Both the position numbers and the translations under genes were made by a program. From assembly GCA_963776195.1 (NCBI GenBank), contig CAVZMO010000017.1:1-64000 (forward strand): 64,000 bases of DNA. The letters are read 5' to 3'. This DNA comes from CAVZMO01 sp963776195 (GTDB lineage Bacteria; Nitrospirota; Thermodesulfovibrionia; Thermodesulfovibrionales; SM23-35). Under the pieces are notes generated by a model. It did not search any database. It worked only from the letters and a program-made list of their open reading frames with translations, and was not told the origin of the DNA. Below, one piece after another: positions 50,671 to 58,384 of the stretch (its first letter is position 1; each line of letters begins with the position of its first letter).

Positions 50671-52137
50671 TTAGTTGATCGGTTTTCTTCGCTGTATCTG
50701 TGATGGGATCCTCAGTTCTTCCCTGTATTTCGCCACGGTCCTCCTGGCAATCGTGATGCCGCTCCTCTTTAACATATCAGCTATATATTGATCACTCAGC
50801 GGTTTTTGGGAATCCTCTTCCGATACGATGTTTCTGATCGTATTTTTTACGGATGTTGATGAAATGCTTCCCGTTCCGCTGCTCAGTGCGCTGCTGAAAA
50901 GGTACCTGAAACAGAAGGTGCCGTGCTCGCAAGCCAGATATTTGTTTGATGTAACCCTGCTTACCGTGCTTTCATGCAGGTTCAGCGTTGAAGCAACGTC
51001 CTTAAGGGTCAAAGGTTTGAGATACTCGACACCTTTATGGAAAAAGTCCCTCTGCAGATCCAGGAGTGTCTCCGTTACCCGGTATATGGTTCTGTTTCTC
51101 TGGTCAAGACTTTTGAGAAGCCCGACAGCTGCACGCATCTTCTCGACAAGAAATTGCTTATCCTCTTTTGCATATGCGTTGTTCTGCTGGATAAGTTTTT
51201 TATAAAAAGTGCTGACCCTCAGTCTCGGCAGTCCTTCATCGTTCAGGATAATCTGATACCCCTCTGCCGTCTTGATCAGGTAAACATCCGGGACGATATA
51301 GTTGGTGCTGTCACCCGAAAAATTTCTACCAGGTTTGGGTTCGAGTCCTTCGATAACCTTTACCGCAGCCATGACATCCTGCAGGGGGAGATTGTACTGC
51401 TGTGCCAATGAGGCATATTTTTTCTTTTCGAGTTCATCCATATTGTTCATGACGATCTTCTCTACGATGGTGCCCTGCAGTTTTATCGCCTTAAGCTGTA
51501 AGAGCAGACACTCTGCTATCGTTCTTGCGCCCACCCCTGACGGGTCGAAACTCTGTATCAAGCTAAGTGCTATCTCGGTTGTCTCAATACGCGTCTCTGC
51601 AGTTTTTGTTATTTCATCGAGAGAAGCTATCAGGTATCCGTTTTCATCGATATTTCCTATGATCATCTCTCCGACCTTCTTTATATCTTCCGGGGTGTGC
51701 GAGAGTCTCAACTGCCATAAGAGATGATCATAAAGATCCGGCTTTTTGGAGAGAAACTGATCGAACGAGGGAGGCGTAATCGTCCCAGGATTGAAATATC
51801 CCATGTCTCTCCCGTCAGAGCTTCTTTCTTCAAAATATTCATCGACGGAAAAGCTCATGAGCTTTTCAAGGGGGGCTCCTGTGTCCTCAAAGGTATCTTC
51901 GCTTTCTGCAGAGGCCTTTTCTTCCCTTTCTATAGAGTCTTTTTCCTCCGGTGTAAGTTCATCTGCGGGTATTTCATCAACTGATTCTTCCAGAAAGGGA
52001 TTCTCCACGAGTTCCTGATTCAGAAACTCGGTAAGTTCGAGATGAGGCAGTTGGAGCATTTTGATTGCCTGCTGAAGCTGCGGAGTAAGAACCAGTTTCT
52101 GAGACAATCTGAGTTCAAGTCTGTTTTCAAGAGCCAT
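50671..52137 (-). CDS. rpoN: RNA polymerase sigma-54 factor RpoN
   Basis: 488 residues: Gln-rich region I (LRLSQKLVLTPQLQQAIKML), acidic region II (about 55-100), core-binding region III (IGNIDENGYL, SFDPSGVGARTIAECLLLQL) and the C-terminal helix-turn-helix plus RpoN box (ARRTVAKYREELRIPSQIQR). It needs AAA+ activators and reads -24/-12 promoters. It touches lptB end to start at base 52137. Confidence 0.97.
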   Translation of the reverse strand: MALENRLELRLSQKLVLTPQLQQAIKMLQLPHLELTEFLNQELVENPFLEESVDEIPADELTPEEKDSIEREEKASAESEDTFEDTGAPLEKLMSFSVDEYFEERSSDGRDMGYFNPGTITPPSFDQFLSKKPDLYDHLLWQLRLSHTPEDIKKVGEMIIGNIDENGYLIASLDEITKTAETRIETTEIALSLIQSFDPSGVGARTIAECLLLQLKAIKLQGTIVEKIVMNNMDELEKKKYASLAQQYNLPLQDVMAAVKVIEGLEPKPGRNFSGDSTNYIVPDVYLIKTAEGYQIILNDEGLPRLRVSTFYKKLIQQNNAYAKEDKQFLVEKMRAAVGLLKSLDQRNRTIYRVTETLLDLQRDFFHKGVEYLKPLTLKDVASTLNLHESTVSRVTSNKYLACEHGTFCFRYLFSSALSSGTGSISSTSVKNTIRNIVSEEDSQKPLSDQYIADMLKRSGITIARRTVAKYREELRIPSQIQRRKPIN

Positions 52138-52862
52138 TACAGTGTGAACTCCTCTCCAAGAAAGACTTCTTTCACCCTCGAGTCTGCTATAAGTTTATCA
52201 GGGGTTCCCTCCTCAAGGATATCGCCGTTGTTTATGATGTAAGCCCTGTCCGTGATAGAAAGCGTTTCCCTCACGTTATGGTCCGTTATCAAAATCCCGA
52301 GGCCCCTGCCTTTCAGATAATTGAGCATCTTCTTTAATTCTATTATAGCAATCGGGTCTATACCGGCAAATGGCTCATCGAAAAGCAGGAATCTCGGCTT
52401 TATCGCGATAGCCCTGGCTATTTCGGTTTTTCTTCTCTCGCCGCCAGAGAGCCTGTAGCCGTCCTTTTTAGCGAGTTCAACAAGATTAAACTCCTTTAAT
52501 AACCGGTCAACTTCGACGCTTATTTCATCTTGCCGCAATCCCCTTATCTCGAGTACCGCCTTGAGGTTATCCTCCACGGTAAGTTTCTTAAATATTGACG
52601 GCTCCTGAGGCAAGTAGCTTATTCCCAGGAGAGATCTCCGGTACATAGGCAACCCTGTCAGATCTGCATTATCAAGAAAGATCTTGCCCCCGTCAGGCTT
52701 GACAAGCCCGACCATCATATAGAACGTCGTTGTCTTACCCGCGCCGTTTGGACCGAGCAGGCCCACAATCTCGCCGGTACTTACATAGAGATTCAACCCT
52801 TTGACGATATGTCTTTTACCGTAATATTTCGAAAGCCCTTTTGCTTCAAGGAGGTGCATCAT
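52137..52862 (-). CDS. lptB: Lipopolysaccharide export ATPase LptB
   Basis: 241-residue ABC ATPase: Walker A GLLGPNGAGKTTTFYM, Q-loop YLPQEPSIFKKLTVEDN, signature LSGGERRKTEIARAIA, Walker B LLFDEPFAGIDPIA, switch His TDHNV. It powers LPS extraction from the inner membrane. Neighbours lptA and lptC confirm the assignment. Confidence 0.97.
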   Translation of the reverse strand: MMHLLEAKGLSKYYGKRHIVKGLNLYVSTGEIVGLLGPNGAGKTTTFYMMVGLVKPDGGKIFLDNADLTGLPMYRRSLLGISYLPQEPSIFKKLTVEDNLKAVLEIRGLRQDEISVEVDRLLKEFNLVELAKKDGYRLSGGERRKTEIARAIAIKPRFLLFDEPFAGIDPIAIIELKKMLNYLKGRGLGILITDHNVRETLSITDRAYIINNGDILEEGTPDKLIADSRVKEVFLGEEFTL

Positions 52863-52870
52863 GGACTCCG

Positions 52871-53365
52871 CTATTGTTCTTTCTTCTGGGTCAGGAAGAC
52901 CTTGCTGTCCTCGACAAAGAAACGGTCCTCGTTCATGTAATAGGTCATTTTGCTGCCGGTGACAACGTTTTCACCCTCAACCGCCCTTGGTTCACCAGTA
53001 AAGATAATCTTTTCTCCGTCGGCATAATAAGTAGCATCCTGAGAAGTGATCACCCTGTTCTCTTTTATGAATTTCACCTTTCCGCTTGAATCGATCCTCT
53101 TGACGTTTCCCGTACCCTTTTCATAATAGACGAGCATCTTGTCGCAATAGATGGTCGTATCAGTTGTCCGTGCCACAACAGAAATCTCGAAGAGCGCTGT
53201 TCGTGCTGGGTTATCCGCAGTAAGCCGTTCGGATGTTATCGTGATCGGCCCCTTTACCTTTTTTACTTCTTCATCGGAATAAGCACTCGTTGAGAGTAAG
53301 AAAACGATGACAGAGGAACAGATCATCCGAAAAAGATTACTTATGGAACGTCGCTTTAACATCAT
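52871..53365 (-). CDS. lptA: Lipopolysaccharide transport periplasmic protein LptA
   Basis: Signal peptide (MICSSVIVFLLSTSAYSDEE) and one OstA/LptA beta-jellyroll (PITITSERLTADNPARTALF, GNVKRIDSSGKVKFIKENRV, DGEKIIFTGEPRAVEGENVV). It forms the periplasmic bridge for LPS. I start it at ATG 53365 (MMLKRRSISNLF); the longer frame to 53398 lies in lptC. It overlaps lptC by 29 nt. Confidence 0.9.
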   Translation of the reverse strand: MMLKRRSISNLFRMICSSVIVFLLSTSAYSDEEVKKVKGPITITSERLTADNPARTALFEISVVARTTDTTIYCDKMLVYYEKGTGNVKRIDSSGKVKFIKENRVITSQDATYYADGEKIIFTGEPRAVEGENVVTGSKMTYYMNEDRFFVEDSKVFLTQKKEQ

Positions 53366-53843
53366 TGAATATTCGAACCTTTTTTTCCGTCTCCGCATTT
53401 AATCCTTTACCCTCTACCTCGAACCCTTTGCCTTCCATCTTTACCCTGCCGCCTGTCTTGATATTTCCGGAAGAGACTTCAAAATCCACCGATTCTGCAG
53501 TGATCCTATAGTCATTCCCCTCGGCCTTGACCGCGCTGTCCGTCACAAAGCTCTTATCGGAAAGATTATATACGCCTTTATCGGCAAAGAGTACGACTCC
53601 ATTTTTCCGGAGTGATATGTTGACGTTACTCAGTCTGGCCCTATCTTCATTTTCAAAATCCGCCCTACTCGCGGTGAGATCCCATAGGGTTACCCCATTC
53701 TTCTTTTGCAGAATCCTGATGCCTTCGATGAAAGACCCGCCTGTTATTCGTAACTCCCCTTCCGGTTCCTTTGCGGTTCTCAAGATCAGGAAGATACCGC
53801 CGAAAAGCAAGACGGAAAGCCCTATCAATAAAACATTCCTCAT
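53337..53843 (-). CDS. lptC: LPS export protein LptC
   Basis: Bitopic inner-membrane protein: helix MRNVLLIGLSVLLFGGIFLI, then a jellyroll (GEGELRITGG-like start, VTLWDLTASRADFENEDRAR, NDYRITAESVDFEVSSGNIK). The frame is open up to 54026, but a TTTACA-17 bp-TAGAAT promoter (53877-53849) lies inside that extension, and ATG 53843 follows the -10 box by 5 nt. I therefore choose 53843 (168 residues) and predict a leaderless or near-leaderless transcript. Confidence 0.88.
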   Translation of the reverse strand: MRNVLLIGLSVLLFGGIFLILRTAKEPEGELRITGGSFIEGIRILQKKNGVTLWDLTASRADFENEDRARLSNVNISLRKNGVVLFADKGVYNLSDKSFVTDSAVKAEGNDYRITAESVDFEVSSGNIKTGGRVKMEGKGFEVEGKGLNAETEKKVRIFNDVKATFHK

Positions 53844-53848
53844 AAAAA

Positions 53849-53877
53849 ATTCTATCATACGGGAAGAACTATGTAAA
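53849..53877 (-). promoter_or_regulatory. Sigma-70 promoter for lptC-lptA-lptB
   Basis: TTTACA (53877-53872), 17-bp spacer, TAGAAT (53854-53849), and the ATG of lptC 5 nt further on. It is divergent from the promoter of the tRNA-binding protein gene. Confidence 0.5.
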
Positions 53878-53908
53878 CCTGCCCCTCCAAAGCGAGAGAA
53901 CGATTTTA

Positions 53909-53936
53909 TTGCAAAAAATAGTTTAACCGTTAATAA
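53909..53936 (+). promoter_or_regulatory. Probable promoter of the tRNA-binding protein gene
   Basis: TTGCAA (53909-53914), 16-bp spacer, TAATAA (53931-53936), then TATAACA and ATG. Predicts a leaderless mRNA. Confidence 0.45.
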
Positions 53937-53943
53937 TATAACA

Positions 53944-54264
53944 ATGATAACGTTCGATGATTTCAAAAAGCTGGAGATAAAAATAGGGAAAATTCTCTCT
54001 GCCGAGAGGGTGGAAGGGACTGACAAGTTATTGAAATTAGAGATCGATTTCGGTGCGGAAAAGAGACAGATCGTCGCAGGGATAGCCGAAACATACCAGC
54101 CCGATCAAATCATAGGTAGAGAAGTTCCCGTGCTCACGAATTTAGAACCGAGGAGTATCAGAGGGGTCGAAAGCCAGGGGATGATACTCGCGGCATCGGT
54201 CGATGGGAAACCCTTCCTTCTGCATCCCGACCGCGACGTTCCGCCGGGAAGCGAAGTCAGGTAG
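53944..54264 (+). CDS. tRNA-binding domain protein, MetRS beta-subunit type
   Basis: 106-residue stand-alone OB-fold: FDDFKKLEIKIGKILSAERV, EGTDKLLKLEIDFGAEKRQI, VAGIAETYQPDQIIGREVPV and SQGMILAAS. It matches the C-terminal dimerisation and tRNA-binding domain of methionyl-tRNA synthetase, which in some bacteria is encoded separately. The frame extends upstream to 53527, but that part is the antisense of lptC. The true start is ATG 53944. A TTGCAA/TAATAA promoter (53909-53936) leaves only 7 nt before the ATG and no ribosome binding site, so it is probably leaderless. Confidence 0.88.
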   Translation: MITFDDFKKLEIKIGKILSAERVEGTDKLLKLEIDFGAEKRQIVAGIAETYQPDQIIGREVPVLTNLEPRSIRGVESQGMILAASVDGKPFLLHPDRDVPPGSEVR

Positions 54265-54298
54265 TTGTAAACTATCTTTTTCCCTGGCCGGTGCAAAC

Positions 54299-54508
54299 TT
54301 TTTGGCGGATCACAAAAAGATACGTAAACAGCGGCAAAGCAAGAAGGATAAGGACCTTGATCAATGTGCCGCCATTGCCCGGCAGCTCGATCTTAATCGG
54401 CTAGATTTGGTTATGAGATCACTGAAGCTCAGCAAGAAGACGCAGAAAGCGCTGGGAGCGTCTTGCGAGGCAATCGATTTTCCTCCACAACAGTTAGGGT
54501 TAGAGTAA
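54299..54508 (+). CDS. Small basic open frame of unknown function
   Basis: The frame reads LADHKKIRKQRQSKKDKDLD then QCAAIARQLDLNRLDLVMRS up to FPPQQLGLE. The N-terminal part is very basic and the rest is helical. No good start or ribosome binding site is visible; a TTG at 54310 or the ATG at 54412 are the choices. It is followed after 4 nt by the UPF0149 gene, which hints at a real short gene or a gene relic. I do not recognise a family. Confidence 0.3.
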   Translation, partial: FLADHKKIRKQRQSKKDKDLDQCAAIARQLDLNRLDLVMRSLKLSKKTQKALGASCEAIDFPPQQLGLE

Positions 54509-54512
54509 ATAT

Positions 54513-55268
54513 GTGGTGGAAATGATGAACGCGAGACTGTTCTCCGCGCACGAAAAGAAGGATCTCGCGAGGCTTCTCTCTAAAGCCGTCGATCCTGAGG
54601 ATGCCTTCAATCTTGAAGAGTTGCATGGCTTTCTCTTTGGCCTTGCCATTATTCCGGTTTTGATCAAACCCAGCGAGTGGCTGCCGGTTGTTTTTGGCGA
54701 AGAAATGATGGAATTCGAGAGTCAAGAAGAGGCAGAAGAAATGATGGCGACTCTCTTCCGTGTCTGCAACCGATTCTATGAGGAACACCACAGGGGGAAG
54801 CTCTTTTTCCCTTTCGGCATCGGCGACCTGGAGACCGGAGATCTCACGAGGATAAGCGATTGGGCGCATGGCCTCTATGTATCTATGACACTCAGGCCGG
54901 AAACTTGGACTATAGGCAGAGAAGCCAGCGATGAAGAGAGACTGACGGAAGAGGAGCAAGAGCTTGTGAGCAGTTGCGGCATAATCATGGGTGTTGCAGA
55001 GCCTGATAGAATTCCTGAAATCTTTGAGAAAGCTGATTCTGACACTGAGGCAAGCGAAAAAGACCTTCATTTAGAGGCTACCCTCTTTGCCATGCTGCCG
55101 AGCGCCGTCGCAACGCTTCAGGCCCATGCCAAGCAAAAAGCTGACGAGCATCAGTCTCTTATGTCATTATTGCATAAGTCTGCAAACAGCACGCCGAAGA
55201 TTGGACGCAACGATCCTTGTCCCTGCGGAAGCGGAAAGAAATTCAAGAAGTGCTGCGGCATGAATTAG
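54513..55268 (+). CDS. UPF0149 (YecA/YgfB-like) protein with SEC-C zinc motif
   Basis: 251 residues. The UPF0149 domain covers most of the protein (NLEELHGFLFGLAIIPVLIK, EWLPVVFGEEMMEFESQEEA, FFPFGIGDLETGDLTRISDW then AHGLYVSM). The C terminus is a SEC-C zinc finger (GRNDPCPCGSGKKFKKCCG), as in SecA and YecA. YecA-like proteins have been linked to SecA and ribosome interactions; the function remains open. GTG 54513 and ATG 54522 (MMNARLFSAHE) are both possible; GGTGGA ahead of 54522 favours the latter. Confidence 0.88.
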   Translation: MVEMMNARLFSAHEKKDLARLLSKAVDPEDAFNLEELHGFLFGLAIIPVLIKPSEWLPVVFGEEMMEFESQEEAEEMMATLFRVCNRFYEEHHRGKLFFPFGIGDLETGDLTRISDWAHGLYVSMTLRPETWTIGREASDEERLTEEEQELVSSCGIIMGVAEPDRIPEIFEKADSDTEASEKDLHLEATLFAMLPSAVATLQAHAKQKADEHQSLMSLLHKSANSTPKIGRNDPCPCGSGKKFKKCCGMN

Positions 55269-55441
55269 GAGCACATCACCGGTATTCGACAGCACTACCC
55301 GATTATTGCTCCACCTGAAAATCCTCAGTTTCACGTAGGTGAAACTATTGCGGAGTTCTGAAAGTAACATAGGTTTTCGAAGGCAGATGCCTTTCTGCGG
55401 GAGCATCACCCTTACTGAGACATCCCCATCCAGATTGCGAC

Positions 55442-55490
55442 TTGACATGGCTCAATTAATTTGTAATAATTGTACTAAGATTACAAATTA
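55442..55490 (+). promoter_or_regulatory. Promoter and palindromic operator of the XRE-ImmA operon
   Basis: TTGACA (55442-55447) and TAATAA (55464-55469) are 16 bp apart. A perfect 11-bp inverted repeat, TAATTTGTAAT (55457-55467) and ATTACAAATTA (55480-55490) with a 12-bp spacer, covers the -10 box and the start of transcription. This placement is ideal for repression by the XRE protein encoded 22 bp downstream. GAGGAGG precedes the ATG. Confidence 0.65.
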
Positions 55491-55511
55491 TAGAAGAGGA
55501 GGATTTCAGAT

Positions 55512-55889
55512 ATGGCTGGCGATTATAAATCCTTTGGAGATTTTTTCAAAGACCTGCGGAAGAAAAAGAGAATTACGCTGAGAGAATTTTGCATCAAGGC
55601 GTCGGCTGATCCGGCGAATATCAGCCGCCTTGAACGTGGTGCAATGCCTCCGCCGCAGGATACTGAGATACTTGAACGGTATGCAAAAGCTCTCGGCATT
55701 AAAGCAGGAAGTGACGACTGGTATACATTTTTCGATCGTGCCGCCGCCGACCGGGGAATCATTCCAAAAGACCTGATGTCTGATCATGAAGTAGTAAAAA
55801 TGCTCCCGGCCTTCTTCAGAACTTTGCGCGGGCAGAAGCCTACAGAGGAAGAGATGAACAGGCTGGCAGACAAGATTAAGAAGAGTTAG
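55512..55889 (+). CDS. XRE-family transcriptional regulator / antitoxin
   Basis: 125 residues with an N-terminal Cro/C1 helix-turn-helix (GDFFKDLRKKKRITLREFCI, KASADPANISRLERGAMPPP). The second half (GIIPKDLMSDHEVVKMLPAF, FRTLRGQKPTEEEMNRLADK) is typical of XRE proteins paired with ImmA/IrrE-type proteases. It probably binds the palindrome at 55457-55490 and controls its own operon. 9 nt separate it from the protease gene. Confidence 0.9.
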   Translation: MAGDYKSFGDFFKDLRKKKRITLREFCIKASADPANISRLERGAMPPPQDTEILERYAKALGIKAGSDDWYTFFDRAAADRGIIPKDLMSDHEVVKMLPAFFRTLRGQKPTEEEMNRLADKIKKS

Positions 55890-55898
55890 CCTGTAATT

Positions 55899-56549
55899 AT
55901 GGACCCGAGGGAATTTAAGGCCCCATTTATAACGATCGCAGACATAAGAAGGGCAGTAGCCGAATTTCGCACCCGATATTGGCCGCAGAATACAGTCCCG
56001 GTTGATATTTTTGAGATTGTCGAGTTTGAACTGGGCATTGAAATACGGACGATATTCAACTTGAGAGAAGCCGGGGATGTGGATGCCCTGTTACTCGGTG
56101 ACCTAAAAACAATCGCCGTTGATCAGGACGACTTCCTGAATGACCGCGCACAAAACAGGCTGAGATTCTCGATAGCTCATGAGATCGGCCATCTTGTTCT
56201 TCATAGAGACACTTTTTCGAAGATTCAATATTCCTCGACTGACGAATGGATAGCTTTTTTCCAAAAAATACCGGAGGATCAGTATACTTGGATTGAACAA
56301 CATGCGTATGAGTTTGCTGGCCGCCTGCTTGTACCGAGAGAAAAACTTGTGGAAAAATTGAATGACGCTGTTGCCTTGGCAAAAAGTTCCGGATTTGACG
56401 CATGGGATTCCTCCGGCGACTCAACCCGCCAATTCATAGCTCATGGCATTGCAAAGCATTTTGAAGTTTCCGACCAGGTGATAGAGAAAAGGTTGATCCG
56501 GGAAAATCTCTGGCCGCCGACTGGGGGCGGAGAAAGCAATAATGAATAG
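55899..56549 (+). CDS. ImmA/IrrE-family metallopeptidase (COG2856)
   Basis: 216 residues. Zinc protease motif FSIAHEIGHLVLH with the third ligand Glu in EQHAYEFAGRLLVP. The C-terminal winged-helix-like part reads FIAHGIAKHFEVSDQVIEKR. In phage and ICE systems such proteases cut the partner repressor to release gene expression; in other loci the pair behaves as a toxin-antitoxin-like module. A scrap of a second copy of the C terminus follows at 56571-56699. Confidence 0.92.
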   Translation: MDPREFKAPFITIADIRRAVAEFRTRYWPQNTVPVDIFEIVEFELGIEIRTIFNLREAGDVDALLLGDLKTIAVDQDDFLNDRAQNRLRFSIAHEIGHLVLHRDTFSKIQYSSTDEWIAFFQKIPEDQYTWIEQHAYEFAGRLLVPREKLVEKLNDAVALAKSSGFDAWDSSGDSTRQFIAHGIAKHFEVSDQVIEKRLIRENLWPPTGGGESNNE

Positions 56550-56570
56550 ATGCGGTATGTCTGGAGTAGC

Positions 56571-56699
56571 TTTGCGTCGGAGCTGATCACCGAGCACGTG
56601 GCGAAGGCTTTTCTGGTGTCTCCAGATGTTATTGAGAAGAGGATGGAGAAGGATGGGATTAAGAAGAAGTATATAGAAGTGTTTCCCCTGAGGTATTGA
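56571..56699 (+). pseudogene. C-terminal relic of a second ImmA/IrrE protease
   Basis: The frame reads SELITEHVAKAFLVSPDVIE then KRMEKDGIKKKYIEVFPLRY-stop. It is homologous to the end of the preceding gene (FIAHGIAKHFEVSDQVIEKR) but too diverged to be a recent duplication. It looks like the scar of a second COG2856 gene whose front part was lost, where the MBL gene fragment is now joined. Confidence 0.6.
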
Positions 56700-57238
56700 A
56701 AGCTGTGAAGACGACGACTGGACCTTTAACGCCTGCAATGCGGGCAACGATTGATTTACATACTGATTATGTCCATGACGTTACCACGCCTCCAGAGTTC
56801 CCCGAAATCGAATTCAACTGTTTCCATAACGACTATCCGACCTTCCAAGATACAAATAATTTAAGCCTTTTATCCTTTGTGCATTACGATGGAATGGGAA
56901 TTGTATTCCCAGGCGATCTTGAAATAACCGGATGGAAAGAACTTCTTAAGAACCCTGAGATCCGATCTCATCTGAATAGAGTAAACATATTTGTGGCATC
57001 TCATCATGGACGGGAGAGCGGCTATTGTGAAGAGGTTTTCAACCATTGTTGGCCCGAAATCATCGTCATATCGGATAAAGAAATTGTCCACGAGACACAG
57101 AAACAGCAGTATGCTAAGCATGCGTCCGGCATCCCTTGGAATGGCGGTCCTGAGAGACGATATGTTCTGAGCACTAGGTCGGACGGAATGATTACCATAA
57201 CCAAGTCAACTGGTAGAGGCTATCACATTAGCATCTGA
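56696..57238 (+). CDS. MBL-fold hydrolase (ComEC-like), N-terminally truncated
   Basis: 180 residues matching only the second half of a metallo-beta-lactamase-fold protein of the ComEC/Rec2 type: NNLSLLSFVHYDGMGIVFPG then DLEITGWKELL with the metal-ligand Asp, and VNIFVASHHGRESGYCEEVF with the conserved SHHG. The first-half HxHxDH metal motif is missing upstream, where an ImmA relic lies instead. The TTG start at 56696 is a frame limit, not a proven start. It is probably inactive unless the truncated form has another role. It overlaps the next gene by one base (TGATG). Confidence 0.75.
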   Translation: MKAVKTTTGPLTPAMRATIDLHTDYVHDVTTPPEFPEIEFNCFHNDYPTFQDTNNLSLLSFVHYDGMGIVFPGDLEITGWKELLKNPEIRSHLNRVNIFVASHHGRESGYCEEVFNHCWPEIIVISDKEIVHETQKQQYAKHASGIPWNGGPERRYVLSTRSDGMITITKSTGRGYHISI

Positions 57239-57918
57239 TGAAAATACCATTCTCCATATATGATTTTTTCGGCTATCTTGCCTCTGGCTTCTTGATTCTC
57301 TGCGCCGCTGATTACGCTTTTGACGGTGAGTGGCTTCTAAGAAAAGAATTATGGACCGTTCATGTTGTCTTCTGGACATTATTGTCATATATAATCGGAC
57401 ATATTATTGCTAACATATCGAGCTTTTTATTCGAATATAAGTTTCTTCGAGAGATCCTAATATCTCCAGAGGAAACTCTCTTTGATGAACAAAAACGAGG
57501 GGGCTTCTGGCCCTGTATATTCCCTATCTTTTATAGACCGTTTCCAATGGAGACAAAGAGGCGAGTTCTTGAAAAAGCAAAAGCTGCGGGCATTGAGCGA
57601 CCAGGGCGTGGGCTTTTTTCCCATTGTTTATCGATTGTTATGGGGCAGAGTCACACCTTGGAGCGTCTTGGCACGTTCTTGAACCTTTATGGCTTCTCCC
57701 GGAATATTAGTATGGCAGCTTTATTAGCGGTGCCTATTCTAATTGCCGGCATGATCAAGACTGGATTTGAGGCTAATAAGTTGTATTGGCTCATTGTTGG
57801 TTTTGTTATTTTTATAGGCATGTTCTATCGTTATTTAAAGTTCTTCAAACATTACACTGAAGAGGTATTTCGTGCATATGCTGAAATGCCGGCGCCGACT
57901 CAACAGGTAAAGTCATGA
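57238..57918 (+). CDS. Membrane protein of unknown function paired with the MBL gene
   Basis: 226 residues with four to five predicted membrane helices: IYDFFGYLASGFLILCAADY, VHVVFWTLLSYIIGHIIANI, SMAALLAVPILIAGMI and LYWLIVGFVIFIGMFYRYLK. A ~100-residue cytoplasmic loop (EETLFDEQKRGGFWPCIFPI to GQSHTLERLG) lies between the second and third. No named family is recognised. The start codon overlaps the MBL stop, so the two genes were translated together. Such MBL plus membrane-protein pairs occur in defence-type islands, but the function here is open. Confidence 0.7.
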   Translation: MKIPFSIYDFFGYLASGFLILCAADYAFDGEWLLRKELWTVHVVFWTLLSYIIGHIIANISSFLFEYKFLREILISPEETLFDEQKRGGFWPCIFPIFYRPFPMETKRRVLEKAKAAGIERPGRGLFSHCLSIVMGQSHTLERLGTFLNLYGFSRNISMAALLAVPILIAGMIKTGFEANKLYWLIVGFVIFIGMFYRYLKFFKHYTEEVFRAYAEMPAPTQQVKS

Positions 57919-58040
57919 AGCTGACCGATAAAGAAATTCGTGAGATTATGAAGCATATTGAGACAGGCGAGCCGCTTCCTGAGAAGTGGGTCACCCTGGG
58001 GTCAAACTTGTGGCATGAGTTCTGGGGACACCATACTTAA
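57915..58040 (+). pseudogene. N-terminal relic of a DNA methyltransferase-like gene
   Basis: ATG 57915, overlapping the preceding stop, starts MKLTDKEIREIMKHIETGEP then LPEKWVTLG and ends after 41 codons in GSNLWHEFWGHHT. The first part resembles the beginning of adenine-specific DNA methylases of restriction-modification systems. The tail is translated from a RAYT-associated sequence (TTCTGGGGACACCATACTTA). The rest of the gene is gone. Confidence 0.45.
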
Positions 58041-58384
58041 TTCGGCGTTATTTATTCGCTAAGACCAAATAACAGATAAGCAACGAGGTTTGACCAAGAA
58101 CTCTTATGATGGACGCCCCGAGAGTGTCATACTAATTTCCGGTTGTAACCATCGCTCATTTATACTGCGACAGCCCTGTTTGTTACTGTGAGCCCCTGAT
58201 TTGGCGCAGTACATCTGCTACTTGACACGGCGAATACTTTTCAAAAATCTCGATTTCCGTTAATACCTCGCGGTCTTATGCTGATAAACCAGATTGTAAC
58301 GTCTCAGATGATGTCTTCCATTTCCTTGATCGAGAAAGCTAATGCAAAAAAGTAAGACCCCCGTGACCCCTTATTACATAAAGC
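58041..58384. other. Gene-free stretch
   Basis: 344 bp without a supported gene, RNA or clear repeat, lying between the methylase relic and the HEPN gene (whose 3' end is at 58385). A TTGACA at 58217-58222 has no matching -10 ahead of a gene. Confidence 0.4.

Noticed and set aside
50671..52137. Sigma-54 promoters controlled by the encoded RpoN
   Set aside because: By eye I found no convincing TGGCAC-N5-TTGC upstream of pil, gsp or other genes; a proper matrix scan would be needed.
53527..53943. Long N-terminal extension of the tRNA-binding protein
   Set aside because: It is antisense to lptC; homology starts at ATG 53944 and a promoter lies directly ahead of it.
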